This document shows, piece after piece, positions 7,579 to 16,290 of a stretch of 54,849 nucleotides of DNA (positions within the stretch are counted from its first letter, which is position 1; each line of letters starts with the position of its first letter). The notes under the pieces were generated by a model. It saw nothing but the letters and a program-made list of their open reading frames with translations. It ran no database searches and was not told the DNA's origin. The position numbers were made by a program, and so were the translations under genes. The stretch is taken from contig JAAELL010000481.1 of NCBI GenBank assembly GCA_024226735.1, forward strand, positions 1-54,849, written 5' to 3'. This DNA is from a bacterium. GTDB taxonomy: Bacteria; Planctomycetota; UBA1135; GCA-002686595.

Positions 7579-10500
7579 TCAGCCGTTCTTACGTTCGAGG
7601 TCCTGGCGGATCAGCTCGCGGAGCTTGTTCTCGAGCTGATCGTTCGTCTTGCGAAGCTCCTTCAGCTCCTTGTCCTCCAGCTTGCGCTCGAGCTCACCGA
7701 GCTGGTGGCGCAGGTACTGGAAGCGGCGGTACTCGTCGATCGTCCGGTGCAGGTCGTTCGTGAAGTACGGCGCCGGCAGGTTCAACGTGTAGGCGCGCTT
7801 GATCAACGTCACGAACTCGTCGAAGTCCTTGTCGCTCAGCTCACTCGCCAGCGTCGCGCTCTCGTGCAACAGCGACTCGTAGGAGTCGCCGCGCGCGTGC
7901 GTCGAGCGACGCAGGAACTCGGCGAACTGAGCGACCAGGGCCGTGCGCCGGTAGCCCGGGCTGGCGCTGGTGAAGGTGCCCAGCGCGTCCTTGTAGGACA
8001 CGGTGCCCGAGATCTCGGTCACATCGACTTCGTTCGGGTCCTGACCCGCCGTCTTCGGCGCCTTCCAGCGCAAGTTCACCTTCGCCAGCGGCGTCTCGTC
8101 GGACGTCGTACCCGAGCGCTCGATCTCGTACAGTGCCTGCACCTGGTGCCCGGAGCCCACCTCGCCCGCGTCGACCTTGTCGTTGCGGAAGTCCTCGTCG
8201 GCGATCGCCCGGTTCTCGTAGCCGAGCAGCCGGTAGCGCGTCACCTGGGCCGGGTCGAACTCGACCTGGATCTTCACGTCGCTCGCGATCGGAACGAGAG
8301 CTCCCGTGAAGCGCTCGACGATCGCGCGCTTGGCGGTCTCGGCCGAGTCGATGTAGTCGCAGATCCCGTCGCCCTTGTTGGCGAGTTGCTCGAGGAACAC
8401 GTCGTTGTGGTTGTTCAGGCCCACGCCGATCGTGTTGAGGAACAGCCCCTTGTCGGAGTGACGCTTGACGTCCGCGTTGATGCGGTCCTGGTCGGTCTGG
8501 CCAACGTTGGCGACACCGTCCGAAAGGAACACGATGCGGTTGTGGGCGCCCTGGTCGAGAGCGGCGAGGCCGACCTCGTATCCGAGCTTGAGTCCGGCTT
8601 CGGCGTTCGTGCTGCCGTCCGGAGTCAGCGGATGGATCGCGGCTTCGATCACGCCACGGTTCGCGACCGAGGTCATCGGCAGGATGACCTGCGTGCCCTT
8701 GGCGAACGTGACGATCGCGATCGAGTCGCGGGCGTCGAGCTCACCGATCAACAGCCGCATCGCGTGCTTGACGAGCTCGAGGCGATTGTTCTCGCGCATC
8801 GAGCCGGAGGTGTCGACGACGAAGGTCAGCGCCAGCGGCTTTCGCTCGGTCTGATCAATCACCTTGCCGCGCACGCCGACGCGCAGCAGCCAACGCCGCT
8901 CGCTGCCACCGAACAGGCTCGGAGCGAGCTCGGTGTGGATCGCGAACGTCCCCTCGGCCGGCGCCGGGATGTCCGGGTCGAAGTAGTTGACGAACTCCTC
9001 GGTGCGCACCTGGGCCTTCTCGGGAATGTTGCCCTCGTTCAGGTAGCGCCGGGCGAGAGCGTAGCTCGCCGTGTCGACGTCGGCCGCGAAGGTCGAGAGG
9101 TTGTCCTGGCTCGCAATCTCGAACGCGTTGTCGCCCCAGAAGCGGAAGAACATGTCGCGCGGGCGCTCGTTCGGTTGCGGGCGGCACGTGCGCAGCACGC
9201 GCTCGCACTCGTTGTCGGAGAACAGCCTCAACTCGTCCACCGAGAGCCTACGGTCCTTGCGCCAGCGACCGCGCGCGGCGTCGGCGTCCTCGCCGAGGAA
9301 GAAGTCGTCTGCTCCGCTCGCCACGACGAAGTCGAGCGCGACGTCCTTCTCTTCCTTCGCCCGTTCCAGCAACGTGTCGGCCTCGAACACTTCGCCCGCG
9401 CCGTAGCCAGGTACTCCGAGCGAGTCGACCGGTGCACTGCTCTTCTTGCGGGCACGCTTCGCGCCCCCCTTGTCACCTCCCGTCCGCGTGGCGGTGACCG
9501 GCCCGGGAGACGTCGGACCCGGCGTCGCCGGCCCGCTCGGTCCCGCGGTCGTGATGTCGTTCAACAGCTTCGGCGCGGGAGTCTCGCGGATCGACACACC
9601 GTCGCCAATAGGTCCGCCACCGCCGACCCCACCGACTGGAGCCATGACCGGGGCGTTCTCGAGACCGAGCGCCATGATCGAGCGGATCGACTCGTCCACG
9701 ACGACCGGCTCCCCGGGAAGCACGGTAGTGGGGACGCGCGCCGCGTAGAGCCCGAAGGCGTCTTGCGCTTCGGCTGCCTTCTCGACCGAGCGAACGCCCA
9801 GCTGGTTCAACTCCCGATGTTCTCGATCCGCGTCCACCTGGTATCTCCAAGTCCGCGTCTCACCCTGATCGGCCTGCAGTCGCTCCATCTGCTCGGTCCA
9901 CTCGCCACCGACGCGCGGCTCCGTGCCGAGCTCGACCTGAGTCCGCGCCAAGGCTTGGCCGCCACTCTCCCGACGACGGGTGTAGCTCGGCTCGGCGTAC
10001 CGCTCTGGTGCGAGGCTGGGGACGCCCGCATCCACGGCACCGTCCGCGAGCGCGAACCTACTCATGTCCTGAGGTGCATCTTCCGGCCGGGGCTCCGCGT
10101 CGCGTTCGAGGCCCGCCTTGCCGAGCATATCGACACCCGTGTCCGGATCGCCGGCCGAAGTGAACGTGTCCTCATCGGCACCCACGCGACCGCTGCCACG
10201 GAAGTCCAGTGCCTCTTCCATCAACACGTCGCCCGCGTCGAGGGAGTGCACGCCAGGCGCCTTCGCGTCCATCGCGCTGCCGGCCACGTCGCGGTCGGTG
10301 TAGCCGGACGAACCGATCGACGTCACGATCGCCGCCACGCCACCGAACATCACGACCACCGCGGCGGCGGCGCGCAGACCGGGAGCGCGGTACCACGCGA
10401 TCGGAGGCGTGCTCGGCAAGGACGCGCCGCCGCCCGCGGCGCACATGACCTCGGCCATCGCTCCCGCGGACAGACCCTCGCTATCCGCGAGGGCGCCCTG

Positions 10501-10653
10501 CACGAGACCGATCGTGCTCTCGAGACGCTCCTTCTCGGCGCGCAGTTCCTCGGAGCTCGCGAGTGCGGACTCGACCTCGTCGCGCTCCGCTGCGGACCCT
10601 TCGCCCAAGATGTAGGCGCAGAGCTTTTGGTGCATCGAATCGAAGTCGTTCAT
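7579..10653 (-). CDS. YfbK-like von Willebrand factor A domain protein with an anti-sigma-like N-terminus
   Basis: A 1024-residue protein from ATG 10653, preceded by AAGGAGA. Residues 1-80 look like the cytoplasmic part of an ECF anti-sigma factor (SMHQKLCAYILGEGSAAERDEVE) without a zinc motif, followed by a membrane helix near 92-113. After a long low-complexity region comes a YfbK-type N-domain (STFAADVDTASYALARRYL), then a vWA domain with an intact MIDAS DTSGS near residue 613, a DUF3520-like C-terminal domain, and a charged coiled coil. The start overlaps the stop of the ECF sigma gene by 4 bp (ATGA), so the pair is probably co-translated. Likely an envelope protein that also controls the sigma factor; the anti-sigma role is inference. 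Confidence 0.85.
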   Translation of the reverse strand: MNDFDSMHQKLCAYILGEGSAAERDEVESALASSEELRAEKERLESTIGLVQGALADSEGLSAGAMAEVMCAAGGGASLPSTPPIAWYRAPGLRAAAAVVVMFGGVAAIVTSIGSSGYTDRDVAGSAMDAKAPGVHSLDAGDVLMEEALDFRGSGRVGADEDTFTSAGDPDTGVDMLGKAGLERDAEPRPEDAPQDMSRFALADGAVDAGVPSLAPERYAEPSYTRRRESGGQALARTQVELGTEPRVGGEWTEQMERLQADQGETRTWRYQVDADREHRELNQLGVRSVEKAAEAQDAFGLYAARVPTTVLPGEPVVVDESIRSIMALGLENAPVMAPVGGVGGGGPIGDGVSIRETPAPKLLNDITTAGPSGPATPGPTSPGPVTATRTGGDKGGAKRARKKSSAPVDSLGVPGYGAGEVFEADTLLERAKEEKDVALDFVVASGADDFFLGEDADAARGRWRKDRRLSVDELRLFSDNECERVLRTCRPQPNERPRDMFFRFWGDNAFEIASQDNLSTFAADVDTASYALARRYLNEGNIPEKAQVRTEEFVNYFDPDIPAPAEGTFAIHTELAPSLFGGSERRWLLRVGVRGKVIDQTERKPLALTFVVDTSGSMRENNRLELVKHAMRLLIGELDARDSIAIVTFAKGTQVILPMTSVANRGVIEAAIHPLTPDGSTNAEAGLKLGYEVGLAALDQGAHNRIVFLSDGVANVGQTDQDRINADVKRHSDKGLFLNTIGVGLNNHNDVFLEQLANKGDGICDYIDSAETAKRAIVERFTGALVPIASDVKIQVEFDPAQVTRYRLLGYENRAIADEDFRNDKVDAGEVGSGHQVQALYEIERSGTTSDETPLAKVNLRWKAPKTAGQDPNEVDVTEISGTVSYKDALGTFTSASPGYRRTALVAQFAEFLRRSTHARGDSYESLLHESATLASELSDKDFDEFVTLIKRAYTLNLPAPYFTNDLHRTIDEYRRFQYLRHQLGELERKLEDKELKELRKTNDQLENKLRELIRQDLERKNG

Positions 10654-11294
10654 GACAGTTCTCCTTGAACCATGCCGAAGCCCAGTCCGGGCTCGGTGAC
10701 CACGTCGGGTCGTTTCTTGTTCGCCCCGGAAAGCAACGGCTCGAGCTCTTGGCTCAACGCCTTGAGTCCAACACTGACGAGCCAACCGACCGTTCCGATC
10801 TTCTTGCCGGTGATCTCGGCGATCTCGCGGTAGCTCTTCTCGCCCAAGAGGCGCAAGACGAGCACCTCGCGCTGATCGCGCGGCAAGTTGCCAATCGTCA
10901 CTTCGACGGCGGCACGCGTGTCGGCGCCCTCGACGACGGACATACCGCCGCCGGTCGCTTCGTGTGCCGCGACGTCTTGCTCGCGCTTCTTGCGTCGTGT
11001 CTCGGATCTCATGACGTCCATACACAGATTCCGGGTGACCTTGTGCAGCCAAGAGGACAGCTGCACATACTCGAGGCGCGGGTCGCCGAGGGCCTCCTCG
11101 GGGAGGAACGGCGGGCTCTGCGCCAACTTGAGGAAGGCCTCCTGGACGGTGTCTTCGTACGCGCTGCCGGCGCCGAGCAGACTTCGGGCGTGCCGCAGGA
11201 GCGGTGCCTGATGTCTCTGAACGAGATCCGCAAAGGCGTCCATGTCGCCTGTTCGGAACCGGTCCAGCAGCGCGGCCTCGGAAGGTTGAGTCAT
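10650..11294 (-). CDS. ECF-type RNA polymerase sigma factor
   Basis: A 214-residue sigma-70 family protein. Region 2 is seen in FADLVQRHQAPLLRHARSLLG and AYEDTVQEAFLKLAQ with the core-binding pattern, then WLHKVTRNLCMDVMRSETRRKKRE. Region 4 is LPRDQREVLVLRLLGEKSYREIAEITGKKIGTVGWLVSVGLKAL, a normal helix-turn-helix. The final tail is about 30 residues longer than usual. It is the first gene of a two-gene operon with the vWA/anti-sigma-like protein. Target promoters are unknown. Confidence 0.92.
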   Translation of the reverse strand: MTQPSEAALLDRFRTGDMDAFADLVQRHQAPLLRHARSLLGAGSAYEDTVQEAFLKLAQSPPFLPEEALGDPRLEYVQLSSWLHKVTRNLCMDVMRSETRRKKREQDVAAHEATGGGMSVVEGADTRAAVEVTIGNLPRDQREVLVLRLLGEKSYREIAEITGKKIGTVGWLVSVGLKALSQELEPLLSGANKKRPDVVTEPGLGFGMVQGELS

Positions 11295-11363
11295 GTCCGG
11301 GGTTGGCTTCCGGAGGACCGAACGGAGCCCCCGGGAACCTTCTTGGAGAATTCCGGCCCCAGG

Positions 11364-11675
11364 CTACCTCAGGACCTCCATCAGACGCCCATGGGGGCAC
11401 GCCAGCGCGTGCGCGGCGTCGGGCTCGGCCGTGCTCCGCTCCGCATGCCGGTGCTCGCGCTCAGCACGCCGGGCGTCGGCGCGCCGGCGGGTGAACGACA
11501 ACTTGCGCAATACGCCGCCCAGCCAAGCCCGGGACGGTCGCTCGTGACGGCGCAGGGCGAGCACCCACGCATCCTGGACCAGGTCGTCGGCCAGCGCCGC
11601 GTCGGCGACCAGGCGCGAGGCGAGCTCGCGCATCCAGGCCGTGTCGGCCAGCAGGTTCTCGGCGGTCCAGCTCAT
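11364..11675 (-). pseudogene. Truncated ECF sigma factor (region 2 only)
   Basis: From ATG 11675 the frame encodes 103 residues: LLADTAWMRELASRLV, then DLVQDAWVLALRRHE and a basic stretch, all typical of sigma region 2 from planctomycete ECF factors. After about 85 residues the similarity ends and the frame stops at 11364. Only 69 bp separate this stop from the next gene, so there is no room for region 4. Without region 4 it cannot recognise a -35 element in the normal way. Most likely a 3'-deleted remnant; a region-2-only regulator is less likely. Confidence 0.65.
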
Positions 11676-11834
11676 GGCATCACCACAGACTGCCGCCGCG
11701 GGAGTGAGCCTTGCACGGACATCGAGAATAAGTCGGGCGTGGAACGAGGGGCGGGGTGGGTGGAAAACGGGGCCCGTCCGGGTCATCGACACACTTCGAA
11801 CGCTCCCACGGGGATAGTCCTCCCGAGTGGGCGT

Positions 11835-12761
11835 ATGCTCGGAGTCGTGCGAACCACCCTCCTACTCGCCCCGCTCCTCGGCCTGCTCGCCAGCGCGAAG
11901 CCCGAGTCCCTCTCCGCCTACGATCGGGCGCTCGGCCGTGCGGTCGATCGCAGCCAGCAGAAGCTCGAGTCCGGAGTCGAGCTCGCCGCCGACCACTCCA
12001 CCTGGGAGAACGCGTGGCGCGTCTCGAGCAAGCGCTTCACGATCCGGACGACCGAGAGCCGCTACTTCGGTGCCGCGCTCGCCGCGGATCTGGAATCGAT
12101 GTACACGCGCTTCCAGGAGCTGACCGGGAGTCGCTACGAGCCGACGGAGCCGCTCGAGGTCTTCGTCATGCTCGACCTCCCCGCCTACAACGCCTTTGGC
12201 AACGACCACGGCGCGGAGCACTCGTCCTTCTACGGCAGCTTCTTCGCCGCCCAGCATCCCGAGCGGCCCGTCGCGACGTACTACAGCGAGAACCCGACGC
12301 TGATGCGCATGTGGGCAACGCACAGCGCGGGCCACCAGTTCGTCGTGGCGGCCTTCGGATCGGAGCCGCCGCTGCCGCTCGCCGAAGGACTCGCCACGTA
12401 CTGGACGTTCTTCTGGGACTGGAACTGGGCGGTCGATGAATTCGAGCGGCTCGAAGCGGCGGGCTCGATCGTTCCACTCCAGCGGCTCCTGGCCTCTGAT
12501 CTCGACGAGTTCGCTTCGAGCCCGGAAAAGGGACACGCGCGCCTCGTGCAGCTCGGGATGCTGTTCGCATACCTGTTGACGTTCCGCGAGGACACGCGCA
12601 CGGTCACCAAGGGCATCCGCGTCATCGAGGCGCCGTTCCGCGACTACCTGCGCGACGTGCTGGCCGGGCGCGACGCATCGGGGCACGCCGTCCACTCACT
12701 GTTGACGAGCGACCTCGAGACGCTTCAACGCGACTTCGTCGCGTTCGACGCGTGGCGTTGA
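11835..12761 (+). CDS. DUF1570-like secreted protein with a degenerate metallopeptidase motif
   Basis: A 308-residue protein from ATG 11835 with a short signal sequence (hydrophobic 4-20). The layout resembles peptidase-MA/DUF1570 proteins: VFVMLDLPAYNAFG, then the zinc-site region, then LPLAEGLATYW. The motif is H163-S-A-G-H167 with Glu184 downstream: both metal-binding histidines and the third ligand are kept, but the catalytic glutamate of HExxH is serine. It may still bind metal but should not be a normal peptidase. Single plus-strand gene, convergent with the kinase. Confidence 0.65.
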   Translation: MLGVVRTTLLLAPLLGLLASAKPESLSAYDRALGRAVDRSQQKLESGVELAADHSTWENAWRVSSKRFTIRTTESRYFGAALAADLESMYTRFQELTGSRYEPTEPLEVFVMLDLPAYNAFGNDHGAEHSSFYGSFFAAQHPERPVATYYSENPTLMRMWATHSAGHQFVVAAFGSEPPLPLAEGLATYWTFFWDWNWAVDEFERLEAAGSIVPLQRLLASDLDEFASSPEKGHARLVQLGMLFAYLLTFREDTRTVTKGIRVIEAPFRDYLRDVLAGRDASGHAVHSLLTSDLETLQRDFVAFDAWR

Positions 12762-12762
12762 A

Positions 12763-12782
12763 GCTGACGCTTCATCGTCAGC
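12763..12782. terminator. Hairpin between two convergent genes
   Basis: GCTGACG and CGTCAGC form a perfect 7-bp stem around six nucleotides. It begins 2 nt after the stop at 12761 and contains the kinase stop codon. There is no T-tract, so its role as a bidirectional terminator is a guess. Confidence 0.35.
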
Positions 12783-15138
12783 GCAGCTCTTGCAGCCAGG
12801 TGCGCACGCGCCCGTCGTCGCCACCGAGCTGAACGTAGTTCTCGAAGTAGGTGCGCGCCTTGCCGGGATTGCCGAGGTAGTCCTTGTAGAGCACCCCTAG
12901 CGCGAAGTGGGCGAGCAGGACCTCCTGCCGCAGAAGCGCCGCCTCGAATGCTGCGGCGGCCTCGCCGTAGCGCTCGAGCTCGAAGAGCGCGAGGCCGCTG
13001 TCGAAGTGCGGCTCGTAGCGGTCCTCGTCCAGCTTGGCCGCGGCCTCGTACTGCACCAGGGCATCCGCCGCGCGCCCCGCGCGCTGCAGAAACGTGCCCA
13101 GCAGGATGCGGACGTTCACGTCGTCGCCGGTATGCGGCAGAGCACGCTCGAGCTCGCCGATCGCCTCGTTGGTGCGGTCGAGCGCTTCGAGGGTCAGCGC
13201 CTGCAAGACGCGCAGCCGCCCGCGCTGGGGATGCTTGCGCAGCGCTTCCCGCAGGACCTCTTCGGCGTCGCCGTAGCGCTCGGAGTCCACCTGCAGCGCC
13301 GCGAGCTCTCCCGCTGCTTCCCACGAGCCGTCGGGGTCGACGCGCAACGCTTCGCGCAGCTGCGTCTCCGCGTCCGGCACACGCTCGAGCGCGAGGTACG
13401 CGCGCGCGAGCTCGGTGTAGTTGCGCGCAGCCTGGGGGTCCTCGCGCTTGGCGCGCACGAGCACCTCGACCGCGCCCTGGGCGTCGCCGTCGGCGAGACG
13501 CGCGCGGCCGAGCCAGTAGTAGCCCGCCGCGGAGAGCTCGGACGCCTCGGCTGCCGACTCGAGCTGCTTGCGCGCCTCCGCGACGTCGCCTTCGATCAGT
13601 GCCAGCGCGCCGCGACCGGCGAGCGCCTCGGACGATCCACCGTCCGCCGATTCCGCGCGCTCGAAGCTCGCCTCGGCTTGCGCATGCTCCGTTCGATCGA
13701 GCCGGATCCAGCCCACGAGCGCCGCGGCCGCGGCGTAGCTCGGGTCGCGCTCGAGCGCCTCGTCGAGCTCGACGAGGGCCGTGTCGTCGTCGCGGCGCGC
13801 GCAAAACACGCGCGCGCGAACGAGAAAGACCTCGGAGTCCGCGACCGGCAGCTGGTGCGCCTGTTCGACCTTGGCGAGCGCGGCATCGACGTCACCGGTC
13901 CGCAAGGCGGCCCGGGCGTCGGTCAGGAGCGAGAGGTAGCGGCGCTCCTCCTCGGTCTGCTCCGCGGCCGGCTTCATGCTGACGCGCGGGGGAGGCGCGG
14001 CGTTCGCGCCGCCACCGCCGATGACCTGCCACAGGACGGCGCCTACGGCCGCGAGGGCGAGCGGTACGGCAATCTTGGTCCAGCTCCGCGCGGGGGGCGC
14101 CGAGCCAGCGCGGGGCGAGCGCGGCATCTTCTGGGCCGCTTGCGGTCGCTTCTTCGGCGCGCGCCGCCGGCCGGCCCTGGATGCCGGCTCGCTTCCGACC
14201 TCGATGAGCGCGTCGGACATCTCCTCGGCGGACTGAAAACGCTCGTCCGGTTCCTTAGCGAGCACCGTCTCGAAGAGCTCGTCCAGACCCAAGGGAAGAT
14301 TCAGCTCGGGGTACTCGACCGAGATCGTCGGCGGCGGCTGAGTCGCTTGCTTCACGAAGAGCTCGCGGAAGGACTCGGCCGGGAACGGCGTCTCCCCCAC
14401 GAGCATCTCGTAGAGGATCAGCCCGACGGCGTAGAGGTCGCTGCGCGCGTCGACCGCGTCGCCCGTGCCCTGCTCCGGAGCCATGTAGCGCGGCGTCCCC
14501 ATGACGCGCCCAGGCTGCGTCTGCATGCTCGCCTGCAGCGGCAGGTGGACGAGCTTCGAGAGCCCGAAGTCGAGCACCTTGACCGCGACGGCGCCCTCCT
14601 CGTCCTCGACGACCATCACGTTGTCGGGTTTGAGGTCGCGGTGCACGATGCCCTGTGAGTGGGCCGCGCCCAACGCGCTCAGGATCTGGTTCGTGATGTC
14701 CAGCGCGCGATCGAACGTGAGCGGTGCCTGCTCGGTGACGAAGCGCGTGAGCGTCACGCCATGGACGAACTCCATCGCGAGGTAGAACAGGCTGTCCCCC
14801 GCGTGATCGAAGTCGAAGATCTGAATCGCGTTGGGGTGCGTGATCCGCCCGGCGGCGATGCCCTCGCGCTGAAAGCGCTGGAGCGTCTCGCGCGTCAGCT
14901 CGAGGTCCGGTCGCAGGATCTTGAGCGCCACCGGCTTGTTCAGGCCGATGTGCTCGGCGAGGTAGACGGTGCCCATGCTCCCCGCGCCGACCCGCTCGAC
15001 GAGTCGATACTTGTCGTTGAGCGTCCGCCCGACGAGCGCGTCACCGCCCGTGTCGCCGTCGACGGCGCGGGTTCCACAACTCGGACAGAACTTGGCGGCG
15101 CCCGGTACCTCGGTCCCACAGCTGGAGCACGTGAGCAT
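12778..15138 (-). CDS. Membrane-anchored Ser/Thr protein kinase with zinc ribbon and TPR repeats
   Basis: A 786-residue protein. Residues 4-22 form a zinc ribbon (CSSC...CPSC). The kinase domain spans about 43-315 with the glycine loop GAGSMG (51-56), catalytic Lys73, HRDLKPDN (166-173), DFG (190-192) and APE (220-222), all intact. A basic, proline-rich linker leads to one transmembrane helix at about 355-375, and residues 400-786 are tetratricopeptide repeats that would lie outside the cytoplasm. This is the common planctomycete PknB-like architecture, in which the TPR part probably senses or binds partners. Monocistronic; target proteins unknown. Confidence 0.93.
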   Translation of the reverse strand: MLTCSSCGTEVPGAAKFCPSCGTRAVDGDTGGDALVGRTLNDKYRLVERVGAGSMGTVYLAEHIGLNKPVALKILRPDLELTRETLQRFQREGIAAGRITHPNAIQIFDFDHAGDSLFYLAMEFVHGVTLTRFVTEQAPLTFDRALDITNQILSALGAAHSQGIVHRDLKPDNVMVVEDEEGAVAVKVLDFGLSKLVHLPLQASMQTQPGRVMGTPRYMAPEQGTGDAVDARSDLYAVGLILYEMLVGETPFPAESFRELFVKQATQPPPTISVEYPELNLPLGLDELFETVLAKEPDERFQSAEEMSDALIEVGSEPASRAGRRRAPKKRPQAAQKMPRSPRAGSAPPARSWTKIAVPLALAAVGAVLWQVIGGGGANAAPPPRVSMKPAAEQTEEERRYLSLLTDARAALRTGDVDAALAKVEQAHQLPVADSEVFLVRARVFCARRDDDTALVELDEALERDPSYAAAAALVGWIRLDRTEHAQAEASFERAESADGGSSEALAGRGALALIEGDVAEARKQLESAAEASELSAAGYYWLGRARLADGDAQGAVEVLVRAKREDPQAARNYTELARAYLALERVPDAETQLREALRVDPDGSWEAAGELAALQVDSERYGDAEEVLREALRKHPQRGRLRVLQALTLEALDRTNEAIGELERALPHTGDDVNVRILLGTFLQRAGRAADALVQYEAAAKLDEDRYEPHFDSGLALFELERYGEAAAAFEAALLRQEVLLAHFALGVLYKDYLGNPGKARTYFENYVQLGGDDGRVRTWLQELR

Positions 15139-15257
15139 CCCCGCATCCTACGCACGACTAGGCGTGCATTTCGCGTCGTTTTGGTCTGTGAAAGAAATTC
15201 TTGCGAGGGGTCCTTGCACAGCTTGGACGTCCCTGCCCGGTCCCTCTCCACGCGTCC

Positions 15258-15725
15258 TCAATCGGGCTCGTGGGTGGACTCGACGTCGATGACGCGGCCG
15301 GACGACTCCGGCGGCCGCTCCGCGTCCGAGGCCCGTACGTCGAACGGCACGTGCGCACGCCCCTCGGAGACGGCCCGCTCGAGCCGCGCGCGAACGCGCT
15401 TCTTCAACCAACCGCGGAAGGCCGGGACGAGGAGCAAGAAACCGCCCGCGTCGGTCAAGAGGCCCGGCGTCAGGAGCACGGCGCCCGCGCACATGATCAG
15501 CACCCCGTCGAGGAGCGCGTCGGCAGGCATCCGCCCGTCCGTCATGTCGGCCTGCAGGCGACCGATCACACCCAGACCCTGCGTCCGCGCCAACGACGCG
15601 CCCACGACGCCGGTGACCGCGATGAGCCCGAGCGTCGCGAGCGTCCCGATGCGCTGCCCGACCTCGATCAGGAGCGCGAGCTCGATCGTGGGCACTAGCA
15701 CGAAGAGCGCGACCCACTTCAGCAT
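15258..15725 (-). CDS. fxsA: FxsA-family inner-membrane protein
   Basis: A 155-residue integral membrane protein. It starts directly with hydrophobic sequence and shows the FxsA signatures ELALLIEVGQRIGTLATL and LLDGVLIMCAGAVLLTPGLLTDAGG. Three to four membrane segments are followed by a cytoplasmic basic tail from about residue 108. In E. coli FxsA overproduction relieves phage T7 exclusion by F plasmid PifA; the general role is unknown. It follows slyD by 11 nt on the same strand, so the two are probably co-transcribed. Confidence 0.85.
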   Translation of the reverse strand: MLKWVALFVLVPTIELALLIEVGQRIGTLATLGLIAVTGVVGASLARTQGLGVIGRLQADMTDGRMPADALLDGVLIMCAGAVLLTPGLLTDAGGFLLLVPAFRGWLKKRVRARLERAVSEGRAHVPFDVRASDAERPPESSGRVIDVESTHEPD

Positions 15726-15736
15726 GACGCAGATTC

Positions 15737-16219
15737 TTAGTGCTCGTGGCCGCCCGGGCCGTGCACGTGACCGTGCTCGAGCTCTTCCTCGGTCGCCTCG
15801 CGCACGTTGACGACCTTCACCTCGAAGTCCAGCGTCATCCCCGCCAAGGGATGGTTGCCGTCGAGCAACACTTGGTCGCCTTCGATCGACATGACGGTCA
15901 CGACGTGGATGCCGTCTTCGCTTTGGGCCTGGAACTGCATGCCGACCTCGAGCTCGGCCTCGACCGGCAGCTGCGCCTTCGGCACGTTCTGGAGCAAGCG
16001 GTCGTCGCGCTCGCCGTAGCCCTTCTCGGGCGGAATGTTGACCTGCAGCTCGTGGCCGCTCTCCTTGCCTTCGAGCGCCTCCTCGAGGCCGGGCACCAAG
16101 AGGCCGACGCCGTGCAGATACTCGAGGGGCTGATCGCCGTCGGACGTGTCGAGAACTTCGCCCCCCTCGTCCTTGAGGGTGTAATCGATCGCGACGACGG
16201 ACTTGGCTGCAATTTGCAT
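15737..16219 (-). CDS. slyD: SlyD-type FKBP peptidyl-prolyl cis-trans isomerase
   Basis: A 160-residue protein from ATG 16219. It opens with the FKBP strand VVAIDYTLKDEGGEVLDTS, continues with LVPGLEEALEGKESG and PPEKGYGERD, and has the inserted IF (chaperone) domain with GMQFQAQSEDGIHVVTV and NHPLAGMTLDFEVKVV. The histidine-rich tail GHVHGPGGHEH is a short form of the SlyD nickel-binding tail. Expected role: cytoplasmic proline isomerase and folding helper, with possible metal binding. First gene of a likely pair with fxsA. Confidence 0.92.
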   Translation of the reverse strand: MQIAAKSVVAIDYTLKDEGGEVLDTSDGDQPLEYLHGVGLLVPGLEEALEGKESGHELQVNIPPEKGYGERDDRLLQNVPKAQLPVEAELEVGMQFQAQSEDGIHVVTVMSIEGDQVLLDGNHPLAGMTLDFEVKVVNVREATEEELEHGHVHGPGGHEH

Positions 16220-16290
16220 CGGGGGGGCTTTCCGGGCTCGGACGAGGGACCTCGGGGCCGTCCCCGAGATCGGTCGGGAGTGTAGGAAAT

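Noticed and set aside
7528-10668. Long open frame on the plus strand opposite the vWA gene (over 1000 codons)
   Set aside because: Pure consequence of high GC and codon bias: arginine/valine/aspartate-rich with no domain, while the opposite strand encodes a clear vWA protein.
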